DNA of 64,000 nucleotides. Origin: JABRWC01 sp039961675. Lineage in GTDB: Bacteria; Planctomycetota; Phycisphaerae; UBA1845; Fen-1342. The DNA lies in assembly GCA_039961675.1 (NCBI GenBank), contig JABRWC010000025.1:35689-99688 (forward strand), written 5' to 3'. Of this stretch, positions 42,844-58,222 are shown piece after piece; the first letter of the stretch is position 1; every line of letters begins with the position of its first letter. Under the pieces are notes generated by a model. That model made no database searches. It saw nothing but the letters and a program-made list of their open reading frames with translations, and was not told the origin of the DNA. Position numbers and translations under genes: made by a program.

Positions 42844-42973
42844 GGTAGCCCATGGCTCCAGCCATGGCGTTGCCGTAGCCCATGGCTCCAGCCATGGGTT
42901 TGCCGTAGCCCATGGCTCTGCCATGGAAGCCTGGGAGCGGCGGAAGAACGTAGCCCAAGGTGTGAGCCATGGG
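42844..42973 (+). repeat. 30-bp palindromic tandem repeats (three plus one degenerate)
   Basis: Units begin GTAGCCCATGGCTC at 42845, 42875 and 42905; a fourth, degenerate unit starts at 42950. Each carries CCATGGC-TCCA-GCCATGG (7-bp stem, 4-nt loop) or a variant. The same type of GTAGCCCATGG unit is a familiar dispersed repeat in some planctomycete genomes; that statement is from general knowledge. Confidence 0.75.
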
Positions 42974-43211
42974 AAATCGTCTGCGGGAGCGAGCTCCGAC
43001 GCCGGCGGCGGAGTTGCCCCAGTTTCATCGCGTGCGAGCCGACGGCGTAACGATGCTCTGGTGAGCTGGCGGCCGTTGCAATTCGGGTCACCAGTCGGCT
43101 TGGGTGGACCACCCGTGTAGCGGCCGGCCACCGCGCGGTAAGGGGAAACCATTGCAGGCAAGCTACTTACGCACAGCGTTCTTGCCGATGCGCCAACGAA
43201 GTGGAAACGGA

Positions 43212-43240
43212 TTGGCTCATTTGTTGATTGATGTTATAAT
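43212..43240 (+). promoter_or_regulatory. Strong promoter of the interrupted Cys-rich gene
   Basis: TTGGCT (43212-43217), exactly 17 nt, TATAAT (43235-43240), in an AT-rich island unlike the rest of the window. The leader to ATG 43337 would be about 90 nt. Confidence 0.6.
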
Positions 43241-43336
43241 AAGTTGAAGAATCCATTTGACGTATTGATTCGGTGACGAATCGTCCAGAGCGGAGGCAGG
43301 TCGCTGTCGCTCGGAATCGTTCAATTTCGGGGGTGG

Positions 43337-44287
43337 ATGCTGCTCTTTTCGGCCTGTCCCGCCGTTTGCGGCCCTGCCTCAGCGCAGAATCCCCTGCCCT
43401 CTTGCCCGGCGTACCGATGTCACGGCGAAGTGGTGAGCGAGGAGGAGTATCTGGCAGTCTCGGCGCTGACGGAATTGAACGCGCCGATCGTAGAGGCGCT
43501 ATTCGGCATCGCTGCGCCGTGCAGCAGCCTCTTCACGCTCGCGTATGATCCGTCGACTGTGGAGACGTATACACCGTCGGGCGACCCGGTGTCGGTCGCG
43601 CGGATCGAGTCAATACCGGGGAGTTGCTGGCACGGCGCCGGCTCTGCGAACTTTTCTTGTGATGTGCTGGGTTATTGAGAATCGGATTTCAGTGATCCGA
43701 GTGAAACACCGTGGCTTTCAGCAGAAGAGCGTTCCGCGCTCTTGGATGCCGGCGCAGCGGGGGGACTTCTATGGGCGAAACTCTCGGGGCCCTCAGGGGA
43801 GCGCTACGCCCAATGGCTCTATTGCAGCTTCGGCTTACCGACGGATCCGCCGAGCAGAGTCGGCATCCTCGTGGCTGACGGCGTGGTCGTCACTGACCCA
43901 AACGAAGTGGCGGCGGTGGAGGAACGGCGCGAGATTCAGGAGGATTGGCTGCGGACGTTCGAAGACCCGGGGTGCGCGACCGAAGAGCATCAGAACTGCG
44001 TGATGGCGTGCGGGGAGGAGCTGGGTCACGATCTCGCGGCGGCGAAGGCGGCGCTGGACGACGGTATCGGTTCGAGCTACGCGCTTCTGTTGCTTGGGCT
44101 GACTGCGTGCGCAGTGACGATGATCTTCAACTTCGCTACGGGCGTCTGGTGCATTAACGTAGTTCTTGCGGGTTTCGTCAGGGCCGTTGATGCATGCTGG
44201 GCGAGCTGCCGCGCCGCCGTCAGGATGGCCTACCGTGTGTACAGACTGCACAGAGATCTCTGTTACGCCATGTACTGCTCGGGCTAG
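43337..44287 (+). pseudogene. Secreted Cys-containing membrane protein gene with internal in-frame TGA
   Basis: ATG 43337 opens a 113-codon frame with a signal peptide (LLFSACPAVCGPASA) that stops at TGA 43676-43678. The same frame continues open to TAG 44285-44287 (another 202 codons) and reads as coding from the first codon after the TGA (ESDFSDPSETPWLSAEERSA, then LLDAG), with no plausible ATG; TTG 43742 is the only later start. The simplest view is one gene of about 315 codons with a nonsense change. The second half has a membrane helix (SYALLLLGLTACAVTMIFNF) and several Cys. No family recognised. Directly followed by the zinc-ribbon membrane gene. Confidence 0.65.
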
Positions 44288-44290
44288 CCT

Positions 44291-44836
44291 GTGTTTGCGT
44301 ACCTCTCATGCCTGACGGCATGCCTGTCCCTGGGAATCTATGGGCTGTGCGCATCACGAGATAGCGCGGTCGGGAGCAGCGCGCTGGGAACCGCGCTGGC
44401 CATCAAGGGCATCGGATTCGCCCTGCTGCTCCTCGTGCTCTTCCCTAGCTTTCGGAGGATGTGGCAGGTGCGTGCGAGCCTGTACGTTGTCCGTTACCGG
44501 CTGGCGCAACTGATCGCGTTGAATTTCGCACTTCTGGTAGTCTTGGAACTCGTCGCCCAGACGCCTGGAATCCCTGCACCGTACCTCAAGCTCGCGTTGG
44601 GGTTCGCCGCCTGCTGGATGATCGGAATGGTCGTATGGGTATGGCGGAGTCCCCAGTGGATGCGCTTCCGGGCGATGCAACGGGCGCAGGCCGCGCACGC
44701 GGAAGATCCGCGAGCCCGCTCTGCATGCGTGTATTGCGGGTACGGTTTGCTGGCCGATCAGCAGGTTTGCCCGGAGTGCGGGCGACCGCGGATCGAGGCG
44801 CCGCGAAGTTCCTGGGGCCGTGGCCTTTTTGATTGA
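44291..44836 (+). CDS. Membrane protein with C-terminal zinc ribbon
   Basis: A 181-residue protein starting at GTG 44291, 3 nt after the preceding stop. Four membrane helices (about 1-20, 35-52, 70-90, 98-118) are followed by a cytoplasmic tail with a zinc ribbon C-x2-C-G-Y-G-L...C-P-E-C-G (residues ~148-166). This ribbon with the CGYxL phrase is very common at the ends of planctomycete membrane proteins. Function unknown. Probably co-transcribed with the interrupted gene from the 43212 promoter. Confidence 0.75.
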   Translation: MFAYLSCLTACLSLGIYGLCASRDSAVGSSALGTALAIKGIGFALLLLVLFPSFRRMWQVRASLYVVRYRLAQLIALNFALLVVLELVAQTPGIPAPYLKLALGFAACWMIGMVVWVWRSPQWMRFRAMQRAQAAHAEDPRARSACVYCGYGLLADQQVCPECGRPRIEAPRSSWGRGLFD

Positions 44837-44983
44837 GCGGAGCGGCGCTTTTCGGCGGCCCTCGCCCCGGTTGCCCAAACGCGGCCGATCGATTACCGAT
44901 ACTCCACTCGGAACGCGGCGCGGCGTATCGTCGGCGGTACGAGGCGATGCGCGCCCGCGCGACCGGCGGAGAAGGGTGACGGA

Positions 44984-47093
<2,110 letters not shown>

Positions 47094-47094
<1 letters not shown>

Positions 47095-49325
47095 TGGACT
47101 CCAAGGTCAACACGCGCTCCAAACGGGAGGCCCACGACCCGATCGCGGGGGAGCCTCAGGATCGCCGGCGACTCGCTGCGGGCGAGCACAGCGAGCCGCA
47201 TCGTTACCTGGGCGCGCATCCGCTGACGCTGGACGGTGTGGCGGGCGCCGTCATCCGCGCGTTTCATCCGGACGCGGTGTCCGCCGAGTGCATCCTGCCG
47301 GGCGGTGCGGCGCATCCGCTCAAGTCCGTGGGGCACGGTGCGTTCGCCGGGTTCGTTGCGGGGATGGAGGTTCCGGCGCCGTACCGCGTGCGGTTCCACT
47401 TTCCCAGCGGCGCCGACTGGGTCCGCGACGATCCGTACCGTTTCCTGCCGACGCTGGGTGACTGGGACCTGCACTTGTTCAACGAGGGCACGCACCGACA
47501 GCTCTGGCGGCATCTCGGGGCGCATCCGCGGACAGTGGACGGCGTGGAAGGAGTGAGCTTCGCGGTCTGGGCACCGAACGCGGCGCGCGTCAGCGTGGTC
47601 GGCGACCCGTGCAACTGGGACGGGCGCATTTACCCGATGCGGCAGATGGGCAGCTCGGGCGTGTTCGAGATCTTCGTTCCGGGGTTCCCCGCTGGGGCGC
47701 TGTACAAGTACGAAATCAAGACGCCCGGCGGCGAAATCCGGCTCAAGGCCGACCCCCTCGGCACGTACATGGAGCATCCGCCGGGAACGGCCTCGCGCGT
47801 CTACGCCTCGCGCTACACCTGGGGAGATGCGGAGTGGATGGAGCAGCGCGCCACGCGCGACTGGCAGCGCTCGCCGATGGCGATCTACGAGGTGCATCTG
47901 GGGTCGTGGCGCTGGACCGAGGACGGCAGCCGGCCGCTGAGCTACCGTGAGCTGGCGGCGCCGCTGGTCGAGCACGTGAAGCGCTTCGGCTTCACGCACA
48001 TCGAGCCGCTGCCGGTGATGGAGCATCCGTTCGGCCAGTCCTGGGGCTACCAGGTCAGCGGGTACTACGCGCCCACCGCGCGCTTCGGCGAGCCGGACGA
48101 CTTCCGCTATTTCGTCGACTACTGCCACCGCCACGGGGTCGGCGTGATCGTGGACTGGGTTCCGGCGCATTTCCCCAAGGACGACTTCGCGCTGCGGCGT
48201 TTCGACGGGACCGCGCTGTATGAACACGACGACCCGCGCCGCGGAGAGCACCCGGACTGGGGCACGCTGATCTTCAACTACGACCGCAACGAGGTGCGGA
48301 ACTTCCTGATCGCCAACGCGCTCTACTGGCTCCAGGAGTTCCACATCGACGGCCTGCGCGTCGACGCGGTCGCGAGCATTCTCTATCTCGACTACAGCCG
48401 CAAACCCGGCGAGTGGGTGCCGAACAAGTACGGCGGGCGCGAGAATCTGGAGGGGATTTCGTTCCTCCAGCAGCTCAACGAGACGGTGCGGCAGGAGGTT
48501 CCCGGCGCGCTGATGGTGGCCGAGGAATCGACGGCGTGGGGCGGCGTGACGCGGCCGGCGCCGGAGGGCGGGCTGGGCTTCGCGTTCAAGTGGAACATGG
48601 GCTGGATGCACGACACGCTGCTGTACTTTTCGAAGGAGCCGGTCCACCGCAAGTATCACCATCACGACCTGACGTTTGCGATGATCTACGAGTACAGCGA
48701 GCGGTTCATCATGCCGCTCAGCCACGACGAAGTGGTGCACGGCAAGCGGCCGCTGCTGGAGAAGATGCCCGGCGACCTGTGGCAGAAGTTCGCCAACCTC
48801 CGCGCGCTGCTGGCCTACCAGTACACGCGCCCCGGCAAGAAACTGCTGTTCATGGGCACCGAGCTCGCGCCCTGGTACGAGTGGTGGTGCGAGGCGGGGC
48901 TGGACTGGAGCCTGAGCCAGCACCCGGAGCGCGCCGCGCTCCAGCGCTTCCTGGAGGACCTCGGGCGGCTGTACCTGGACACGCCGGCGCTGTGGCGAAA
49001 CGACCCCGACCCGCACGGCTACTGCTGGATCGACTGCCACGACTGCGACAACTCGGTCTACTCCTTCTTCCGCCGAGACGGCGACCAGTACCTTATTGTG
49101 GCCATGAACATGACGCCGGTGCCGCGCGAGAGCTACCGCATCGGCGTGCCCGTGGAGGGCCGCTACGTGCTGAGGCTGAACTCGGACGACCTGCGCTACG
49201 GCGGCAGCAGCTATCCGCTGCGCGTCGAGCCGCACGCCGAGCCGACGCCCTGGCACAACCAGCCGCACTCGCTGAACCTGGCGCTGCCGCCGCTGGGCGT
49301 GGTGGTCTACCAGCCGGCGCCATAG
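47094..49325 (+). CDS. glgB: 1,4-alpha-glucan branching enzyme GlgB
   Basis: A 743-residue GH13 branching enzyme with the N-terminal CBM48-like modules (residues ~30-240, EPHRYLGAHPLTLDG; GVSFAVWAPNAARVSVVGDPCNWDG) and the catalytic barrel (~255-620). Catalytic residues are Asp424 (GLRVDAV, nucleophile), Glu477 (MVAEES, acid/base) and Asp545 (LSHDEVVHGK); their spacing (53 and 121) equals that of E. coli GlgB. It cuts alpha-1,4 chains and rejoins them by alpha-1,6 bonds, making glycogen branches. ATG 47094 shares a base with the glgX stop, so the two are translationally coupled. Slightly longer than E. coli (728). Confidence 0.95.
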
Positions 49326-49523
49326 CCGCGCGCCGCCCCACGATCCGCTAGAATCCGCGGCTCTGTGGTGGTCGGCCACGCGCGGCGGGTCCGTGCACCG
49401 GCCGGTGCGATTCGAGCCGGGCGTGCCTTGTACAATCGAATGCCGGGGCAGCGCCGCCCGCCCGTCGCCGGGCGGCGCCGCCTGCGATTCTCCGCATTGC
49501 GGATCTCGTCCGCGGAGCCTGTT

Positions 49524-51203
49524 GTGCCCACGCTGCACGTAGTCCAGGGCCCCGACAAGGGCCGTAGCTTCAAGACCGACGACAAGGTGGTGCTGCTCGG
49601 CCGCGGCAGCCAGCAGGTCCCGCTCACCGACCAGACGATCAGCCGCAAGCACGCCGAGCTGCGCAGCGACGAGCGCGGCTGGCTGCTCGAGGACCTGTCG
49701 AGCGCCAACGGGACCTACGTCAACGGCGTGCGCGTGCGGCAGCCCGTGCGGCTCAAGCACGGCGACCAGATTCGGGTGGGCAGCACGCTTCTGCTCTACG
49801 AGCGCGACGAGACGGTCGAGGAGATCAGCGGCAAGAGCATCCCGCGCGACCTGGTGGCGCTGGAGTCCGGGGCCGCGCAGGTCGAGCAGTCCGTCGCCGG
49901 CATCGGCACCAGCGAGGACAGCATCGTCCTCGGCACGACCGACACGCTCTACGCGGTCAAGAGCTGGAAGGCGATGCGCGAGCTGACGGCGATCATCGGC
50001 AGCCCGGTCTCGACCGAGCAGCTTCTGCCGCGCGTGCTGGACATCGTTTTCGAGCAGGTTCCGGTGGACCGCGGCGTGATCTTCGTGCGCGATGAGGAGA
50101 CCGGCGAGCTGCTGCCCGAAGTGGTGCGCTTCCACTCGCGCAAGACGCGGGCAGAGGCGGCCCGAAACTCGATCGTCACCTCGCGCACGATCATCGACCA
50201 CGTGGTCAAGACGCACGAGGGCGTGCTCAGCACCAACGCGATCAGCGACGAGCGCTTTCTGAGCGGCAAGAGCATCGCCGACCTGGGCATGCGCTCGGTG
50301 ATCTGCGCCCCGATCGTCTCGCGCGACCAGATTCTGGGCGTGATTCACCTGGACGTCCCGGTCGCCCGGCACACCTACAACGAGCACGAGCTGCGGCTGG
50401 TCACGGCGCTGGGCTACCAGACCGGCCTGGCGATCGAGAACGCGCGCCTGGTGCAGTCATTGGTCGAGCGCGAACGTCTGGCCGCAACCGGCCAGACCGT
50501 GGCCTATCTGTCGCACTCGATCAAGAACATCCTCCAGGGCATGCGCAGCGGCGCCGACCTCGTGCAGCGCGGGTTGAAGAACGCCGACATGAACCAGACC
50601 AGCCAGGGTTGGCGGATTTTGGACCGCAACCTGGACCGCTGCTACGAGCTCATGCTCAACATGCTCGCGTTCAGCAAGCCGCGTGAGCCGAACCTGGAAC
50701 CGTTCATGATCAACCAGATCATCGAGGAGGTGCTGGACCTCGTCCGCGGCCAGGCCGCCGAGGCCCAGGTGCGGCTCGAGACCGAGCTGGACCAGGCCAT
50801 CCCGCCGATCCCGATCGACCGCGAGGGCTTCCACCAGGTCATCCTCAACCTGGTCAGCAACGCCCTGGACGCCGTGCCCCGCGGCGAGGGGCTGATCCGC
50901 GTCACGACCTCGCTGGACAGCGACGAGCGCCGCGTAACGATCCGCGTCGCGGACAACGGCCCGGGCATCCCGCCGGACCAGCGTGAAAAGGTGTTCGAGC
51001 CGTTCTATTCAACGAAGGGCCACTCCGGGACCGGGCTGGGCCTGGCGGTGGCGCGGAAGGTCGTCACCGAGCTTGGCGGCGTGCTGCGGTTGCATTGCCC
51101 GGAGGGGGGCGGGGCCGAGTTCCAGATTCTGCTGCCTACGGCGGAGGGCCGCCGCACGCCGACCGGCGACACGCTGGGGCCGAAGACGTCGCACCCGCGG
51201 TAG
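49524..51203 (+). CDS. FHA-GAF sensor histidine kinase
   Basis: A 559-residue soluble kinase from GTG 49524 (GGAG upstream; upstream frame is Arg/Pro-rich). Residues 1-95: FHA domain (LLGRGSQ, SRKHAEL, LSSANGTYVNG), a phosphothreonine reader. Residues ~145-310: GAF domain (LDIVFEQVPVDRGVIFVRD...LGMRSVICAPIVSRDQILGVIHLD). Residues ~320-390: dimerisation/phosphoacceptor with His331 in YLSHSIKNIL. Residues ~425-535: HATPase with NLVSNALDAV, DNGPGIP and GTGLGLAVA. No membrane helix, so it senses an internal signal or phosphoprotein. It follows glgB but has ~200 nt of spacing and a TACAAT -10-like box near 49430, so it may be separately controlled. No response regulator is adjacent. Confidence 0.92.
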   Translation: MPTLHVVQGPDKGRSFKTDDKVVLLGRGSQQVPLTDQTISRKHAELRSDERGWLLEDLSSANGTYVNGVRVRQPVRLKHGDQIRVGSTLLLYERDETVEEISGKSIPRDLVALESGAAQVEQSVAGIGTSEDSIVLGTTDTLYAVKSWKAMRELTAIIGSPVSTEQLLPRVLDIVFEQVPVDRGVIFVRDEETGELLPEVVRFHSRKTRAEAARNSIVTSRTIIDHVVKTHEGVLSTNAISDERFLSGKSIADLGMRSVICAPIVSRDQILGVIHLDVPVARHTYNEHELRLVTALGYQTGLAIENARLVQSLVERERLAATGQTVAYLSHSIKNILQGMRSGADLVQRGLKNADMNQTSQGWRILDRNLDRCYELMLNMLAFSKPREPNLEPFMINQIIEEVLDLVRGQAAEAQVRLETELDQAIPPIPIDREGFHQVILNLVSNALDAVPRGEGLIRVTTSLDSDERRVTIRVADNGPGIPPDQREKVFEPFYSTKGHSGTGLGLAVARKVVTELGGVLRLHCPEGGGAEFQILLPTAEGRRTPTGDTLGPKTSHPR

Positions 51204-51599
51204 CCCCCGGAACGGCCCGCGATCCGGCCGACCGGCGCCGTGAGCAAATCACGCGCCTGGGGCGCTGGAAAATCAACCGCGGGTTGCTATCATGTCCGCC
51301 TTCGAATCCGGAACGCCGAGCGGTCTGTACGCCGAAAGCGGAGCGTGGTCGAGGGCGCTGCCTGTCGTGCCGCGCACGCTGGGTCGCAGACTTTCGGGGT
51401 GGGTTGACGGCTTTCGGCCGGCTTGGCCTCGACCCTGGCGGCCGGTTGGGGTGTTGCGCTCGCGGACGGGGGAGTCCGCGGTGGCTGGCGGCGGGATTGC
51501 CGCTGCGGCGCGGTTCCGTTACGGTTCATCGGCGGGCCGACAGCATCCGAATTGCTTCAGGGGGCCGACGCTCAAGGAAGTCGATCCATCGACCCGTTC
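51204..51599. other. 396-bp leader region of the act-cox operon
   Basis: No accepted gene. A TATCAT (51288-51293) with CTGGAA 17 nt upstream (51265-51270) is a weak promoter candidate. The actA frame is open through the last ~180 bp, but the sequence there lacks the expected actA N-terminal features. AAGGAAG at 51574-51580 is the likely actA ribosome site. Confidence 0.45.
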
Positions 51600-52247
51600 G
51601 TGTTTCCAAAATGGACAAACGGCCTGCGGGTGTTGTTTGCCGGCGCCCTCGGCTTCGTCGCGATCTACGTCGCGGGCATCGTGACGTTCGGATTCACGCC
51701 GTACGCCACGGACGTGGGCTACATGCCGGTGCAGCCGGTGCAGTACAGCCACGCGCGGCATGCGGGCAAGCTGGGCCTCGACTGCCGCTATTGCCACGTA
51801 GCGGTGGAAGAGGCCGCCAACGCCACGATTCCGCCGACGCAGACGTGCATGGGCTGCCACGCGAACGTGACGCTGGACGATGCGCGTAAGGCGCTCGTGG
51901 AGCCGATCCTGGAGAGCTACAAGACTGGGATGCCGATCGAGTGGATTCGAATCCACGACCTTCCCGACTACGCGTATTTCAATCACAGCGCGCATGTGCG
52001 CCGGGGCATCGGCTGCGTGTCCTGCCACGGCCGGATCGACACGATGGAAGTCGTGTACCAGGACCAACCGCTGAGCATGAGCTGGTGCCTCGATTGTCAC
52101 CGTGAGCCGGAGAAGCACCTGCGGCCTCTGGACCAGATCACGAACATGAGCTGGCAGCCGACTGAGCCGCAGGAAACGCTCGGCGCGCGGCTGCGCGCGG
52201 AATACAAGATCGATCCCCCGCAAGACTGCTCCGCATGTCATCGCTGA
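51600..52247 (+). CDS. actA: Alternative Complex III subunit ActA, pentahaem cytochrome c
   Basis: About 215 residues if GTG 51600 is used, giving FPKWTN at the N-terminus as usual for ActA; an ATC codon at 51588 lies at a better distance from AAGGAAG and could be a rare start. One N-terminal membrane anchor (LRVLFAGALGFVAIYVAGIV) precedes a periplasmic domain with five CxxCH sites, starting at residues 62, 83, 139, 163 and 210 (CRYCH, CMGCH, CVSCH, CLDCH, CSACH). In ACIII this subunit relays electrons from the iron-sulfur subunit ActB towards ActE and the oxidase. First gene of the act-cox operon. Confidence 0.88.
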   Translation: MFPKWTNGLRVLFAGALGFVAIYVAGIVTFGFTPYATDVGYMPVQPVQYSHARHAGKLGLDCRYCHVAVEEAANATIPPTQTCMGCHANVTLDDARKALVEPILESYKTGMPIEWIRIHDLPDYAYFNHSAHVRRGIGCVSCHGRIDTMEVVYQDQPLSMSWCLDCHREPEKHLRPLDQITNMSWQPTEPQETLGARLRAEYKIDPPQDCSACHR

Positions 52248-52305
52248 GTCGGTGGTTCATGGGCGTTAAGGCGGGCGGGCCGATCCCGGCATTGAGGATC
52301 TGAGC

Positions 52306-55446
<3,141 letters not shown>

Positions 55447-55449
55447 GCG

Positions 55450-56889
<1,440 letters not shown>

Positions 56890-56919
56890 CGCGGCGGGGG
56901 CCAGAGCGGAGTCGAGGCA

Positions 56920-58215
56920 GTGCAAACGTCAGGCGTCAGTACGATCGAGCGTCCGGGTGTCGCGGCGCCGCGCACCGACGGGAAGCTGCACGCGCTGCTG
57001 GCGGAGTTCGACTCGCCGCAGACCCTGATCTCGGCCTGCGAACGGGTCCGCGACGCGGGATTCTCGCGCTGGGACGCGCACTCGCCCTACCCGATCCACG
57101 GCATCGACGAGGCGATGGGCATCCGCATGACGCGCCTGCCGTACCTCGTCTTTGTGCTGGGGCTGACGGGCTGCCTGACCGGCATCGGGCTCCAATGGTG
57201 GGCCAACGCCGCCGACGCGCGGCAGTTCGGCTTCGTGCCGACGTTCCTGCAAGGCTACAACTTCCCCGTCAGCGGCAAGCCGTTCTGGAGCTTCCCGGCG
57301 AACATCCCGGTGATCTTCGAGCTGACAATCCTGTTCTCGGCGCTGGCGGCGTTCATCGGCATGCTGGCCATGAACAACCTGCCGCTGTTCTCGCGGCCGG
57401 TGTTCCGCAGCCGGGCATTCACGGAGCGCGTGACGTCGCACGGGTTCTTCGTCTGCATCGAGGCCGCCGATCCGAAATTCAACGAAGCGCGGGCGCGGAC
57501 GTTCCTCGAGTCCATCGGGGCGCTCGGCGTGGAACGCGTCGAGGACCACGATGAGGCCCCGCTGCGCAACGCGTGGATCAAGCGCGGCGCGGTGATCGCG
57601 TTCATGGTGCTGCTCATCCCGCCGGCGATGATCGCCAAGGCCTGGACCAGCAAGTCGAACGATCCGCGCGTCCACATCATCCAGGACATGGACAACCAGG
57701 AGAAGTACAAGGCCCAGCAGTCGATGCCGCTCTTCGCCGACCGCCGCGCGGCGCGACAGCCGCTGCCCGGCACCGTGGCGCGCGGCGACCTGCGCTCCGA
57801 CGATCACCTGTACCGAGGCATCGTCGGCGAGCAGTTCGCCGACGATTTTCCGGCCTCGGTCTTGGTAAACGAGAGCCTCATCCGCCGCGGGCAGCAGCGC
57901 TTCGGCGTGTACTGCGCGCCGTGCCACGGTCTGGACGGCTCGGGCAACGGCCCGGTGAACGTGCGGGCGATGGAGCTGGGCGGGAGCTGGGTGGCGGCGG
58001 CGGACCTGGCCGACGACGAGCGCCGCAGCCGGCCGGCGGGGCACTTGTACAACACGATCACGAACGGGATTCGCACCATGCCCGCGTACGGCGACCGGAT
58101 CAAGCCCGAGGACCGCTGGGCGATCGTGGCCTACGTGCGGGCGCTCCAGCACGCGCGGCACGCCGACGCGGACGCGCTGCCGCCGGACCTGGTCGAGCAG
58201 CTCAAGGACAGGTGA
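56920..58215 (+). CDS. actDE: Fused Alternative Complex III subunits ActD and ActE
   Basis: A 431-residue protein from GTG 56920. Residues ~20-210 are ActD (DUF3341): LHALLAEFDSPQTLISACERVRDAGF, DAHSPYPIHGIDEAMGI, then two membrane helices and NFPVSGKPFWSFPANIPVIFE. Residues ~225-431 are ActE: a membrane helix (GAVIAFMVLLIPPAMIA), MDNQEKYKAQQSMPLFADRRAARQPLPGTVARG, and a mono-haem cytochrome c with C332-A-P-C335-H336 and distal Met in IRTMPAYG. In the well-studied Rhodothermus and Flavobacterium complexes these are two proteins. Here there is no stop or frameshift between them, so one polypeptide supplies both. Seven bases before actF. Confidence 0.9.
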   Translation: MQTSGVSTIERPGVAAPRTDGKLHALLAEFDSPQTLISACERVRDAGFSRWDAHSPYPIHGIDEAMGIRMTRLPYLVFVLGLTGCLTGIGLQWWANAADARQFGFVPTFLQGYNFPVSGKPFWSFPANIPVIFELTILFSALAAFIGMLAMNNLPLFSRPVFRSRAFTERVTSHGFFVCIEAADPKFNEARARTFLESIGALGVERVEDHDEAPLRNAWIKRGAVIAFMVLLIPPAMIAKAWTSKSNDPRVHIIQDMDNQEKYKAQQSMPLFADRRAARQPLPGTVARGDLRSDDHLYRGIVGEQFADDFPASVLVNESLIRRGQQRFGVYCAPCHGLDGSGNGPVNVRAMELGGSWVAAADLADDERRSRPAGHLYNTITNGIRTMPAYGDRIKPEDRWAIVAYVRALQHARHADADALPPDLVEQLKDR

Positions 58216-58222
58216 ACACGAC

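Larger units (their letters stand above)
42685..43336. other. 652-bp gap with tandem repeats and a promoter
   Basis: Contains 30-bp palindromic repeats (42844-42973) and, near its right end, an AT-rich stretch with a strong promoter (43212-43240). No gene is seen; the short frame 42724-43161 (minus) reads repeat DNA. Confidence 0.6.

Noticed and set aside
43676..43700. Selenocysteine insertion at TGA 43676
   Set aside because: The following hairpin is only 6 bp, the loop is too close and lacks the G expected at its start; the position is not in a redox motif.
51292..51684. 130-codon ATG frame before actA
   Set aside because: Overlaps the start of actA in another frame, composition is random-like, and no ribosome site precedes it.
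51936..51962. tRNA T-arm-like sequence GTGGATTCGAATCCACGACC
   Set aside because: It encodes part of ActA (WIRIHDL) and no acceptor or anticodon arms fit around it.
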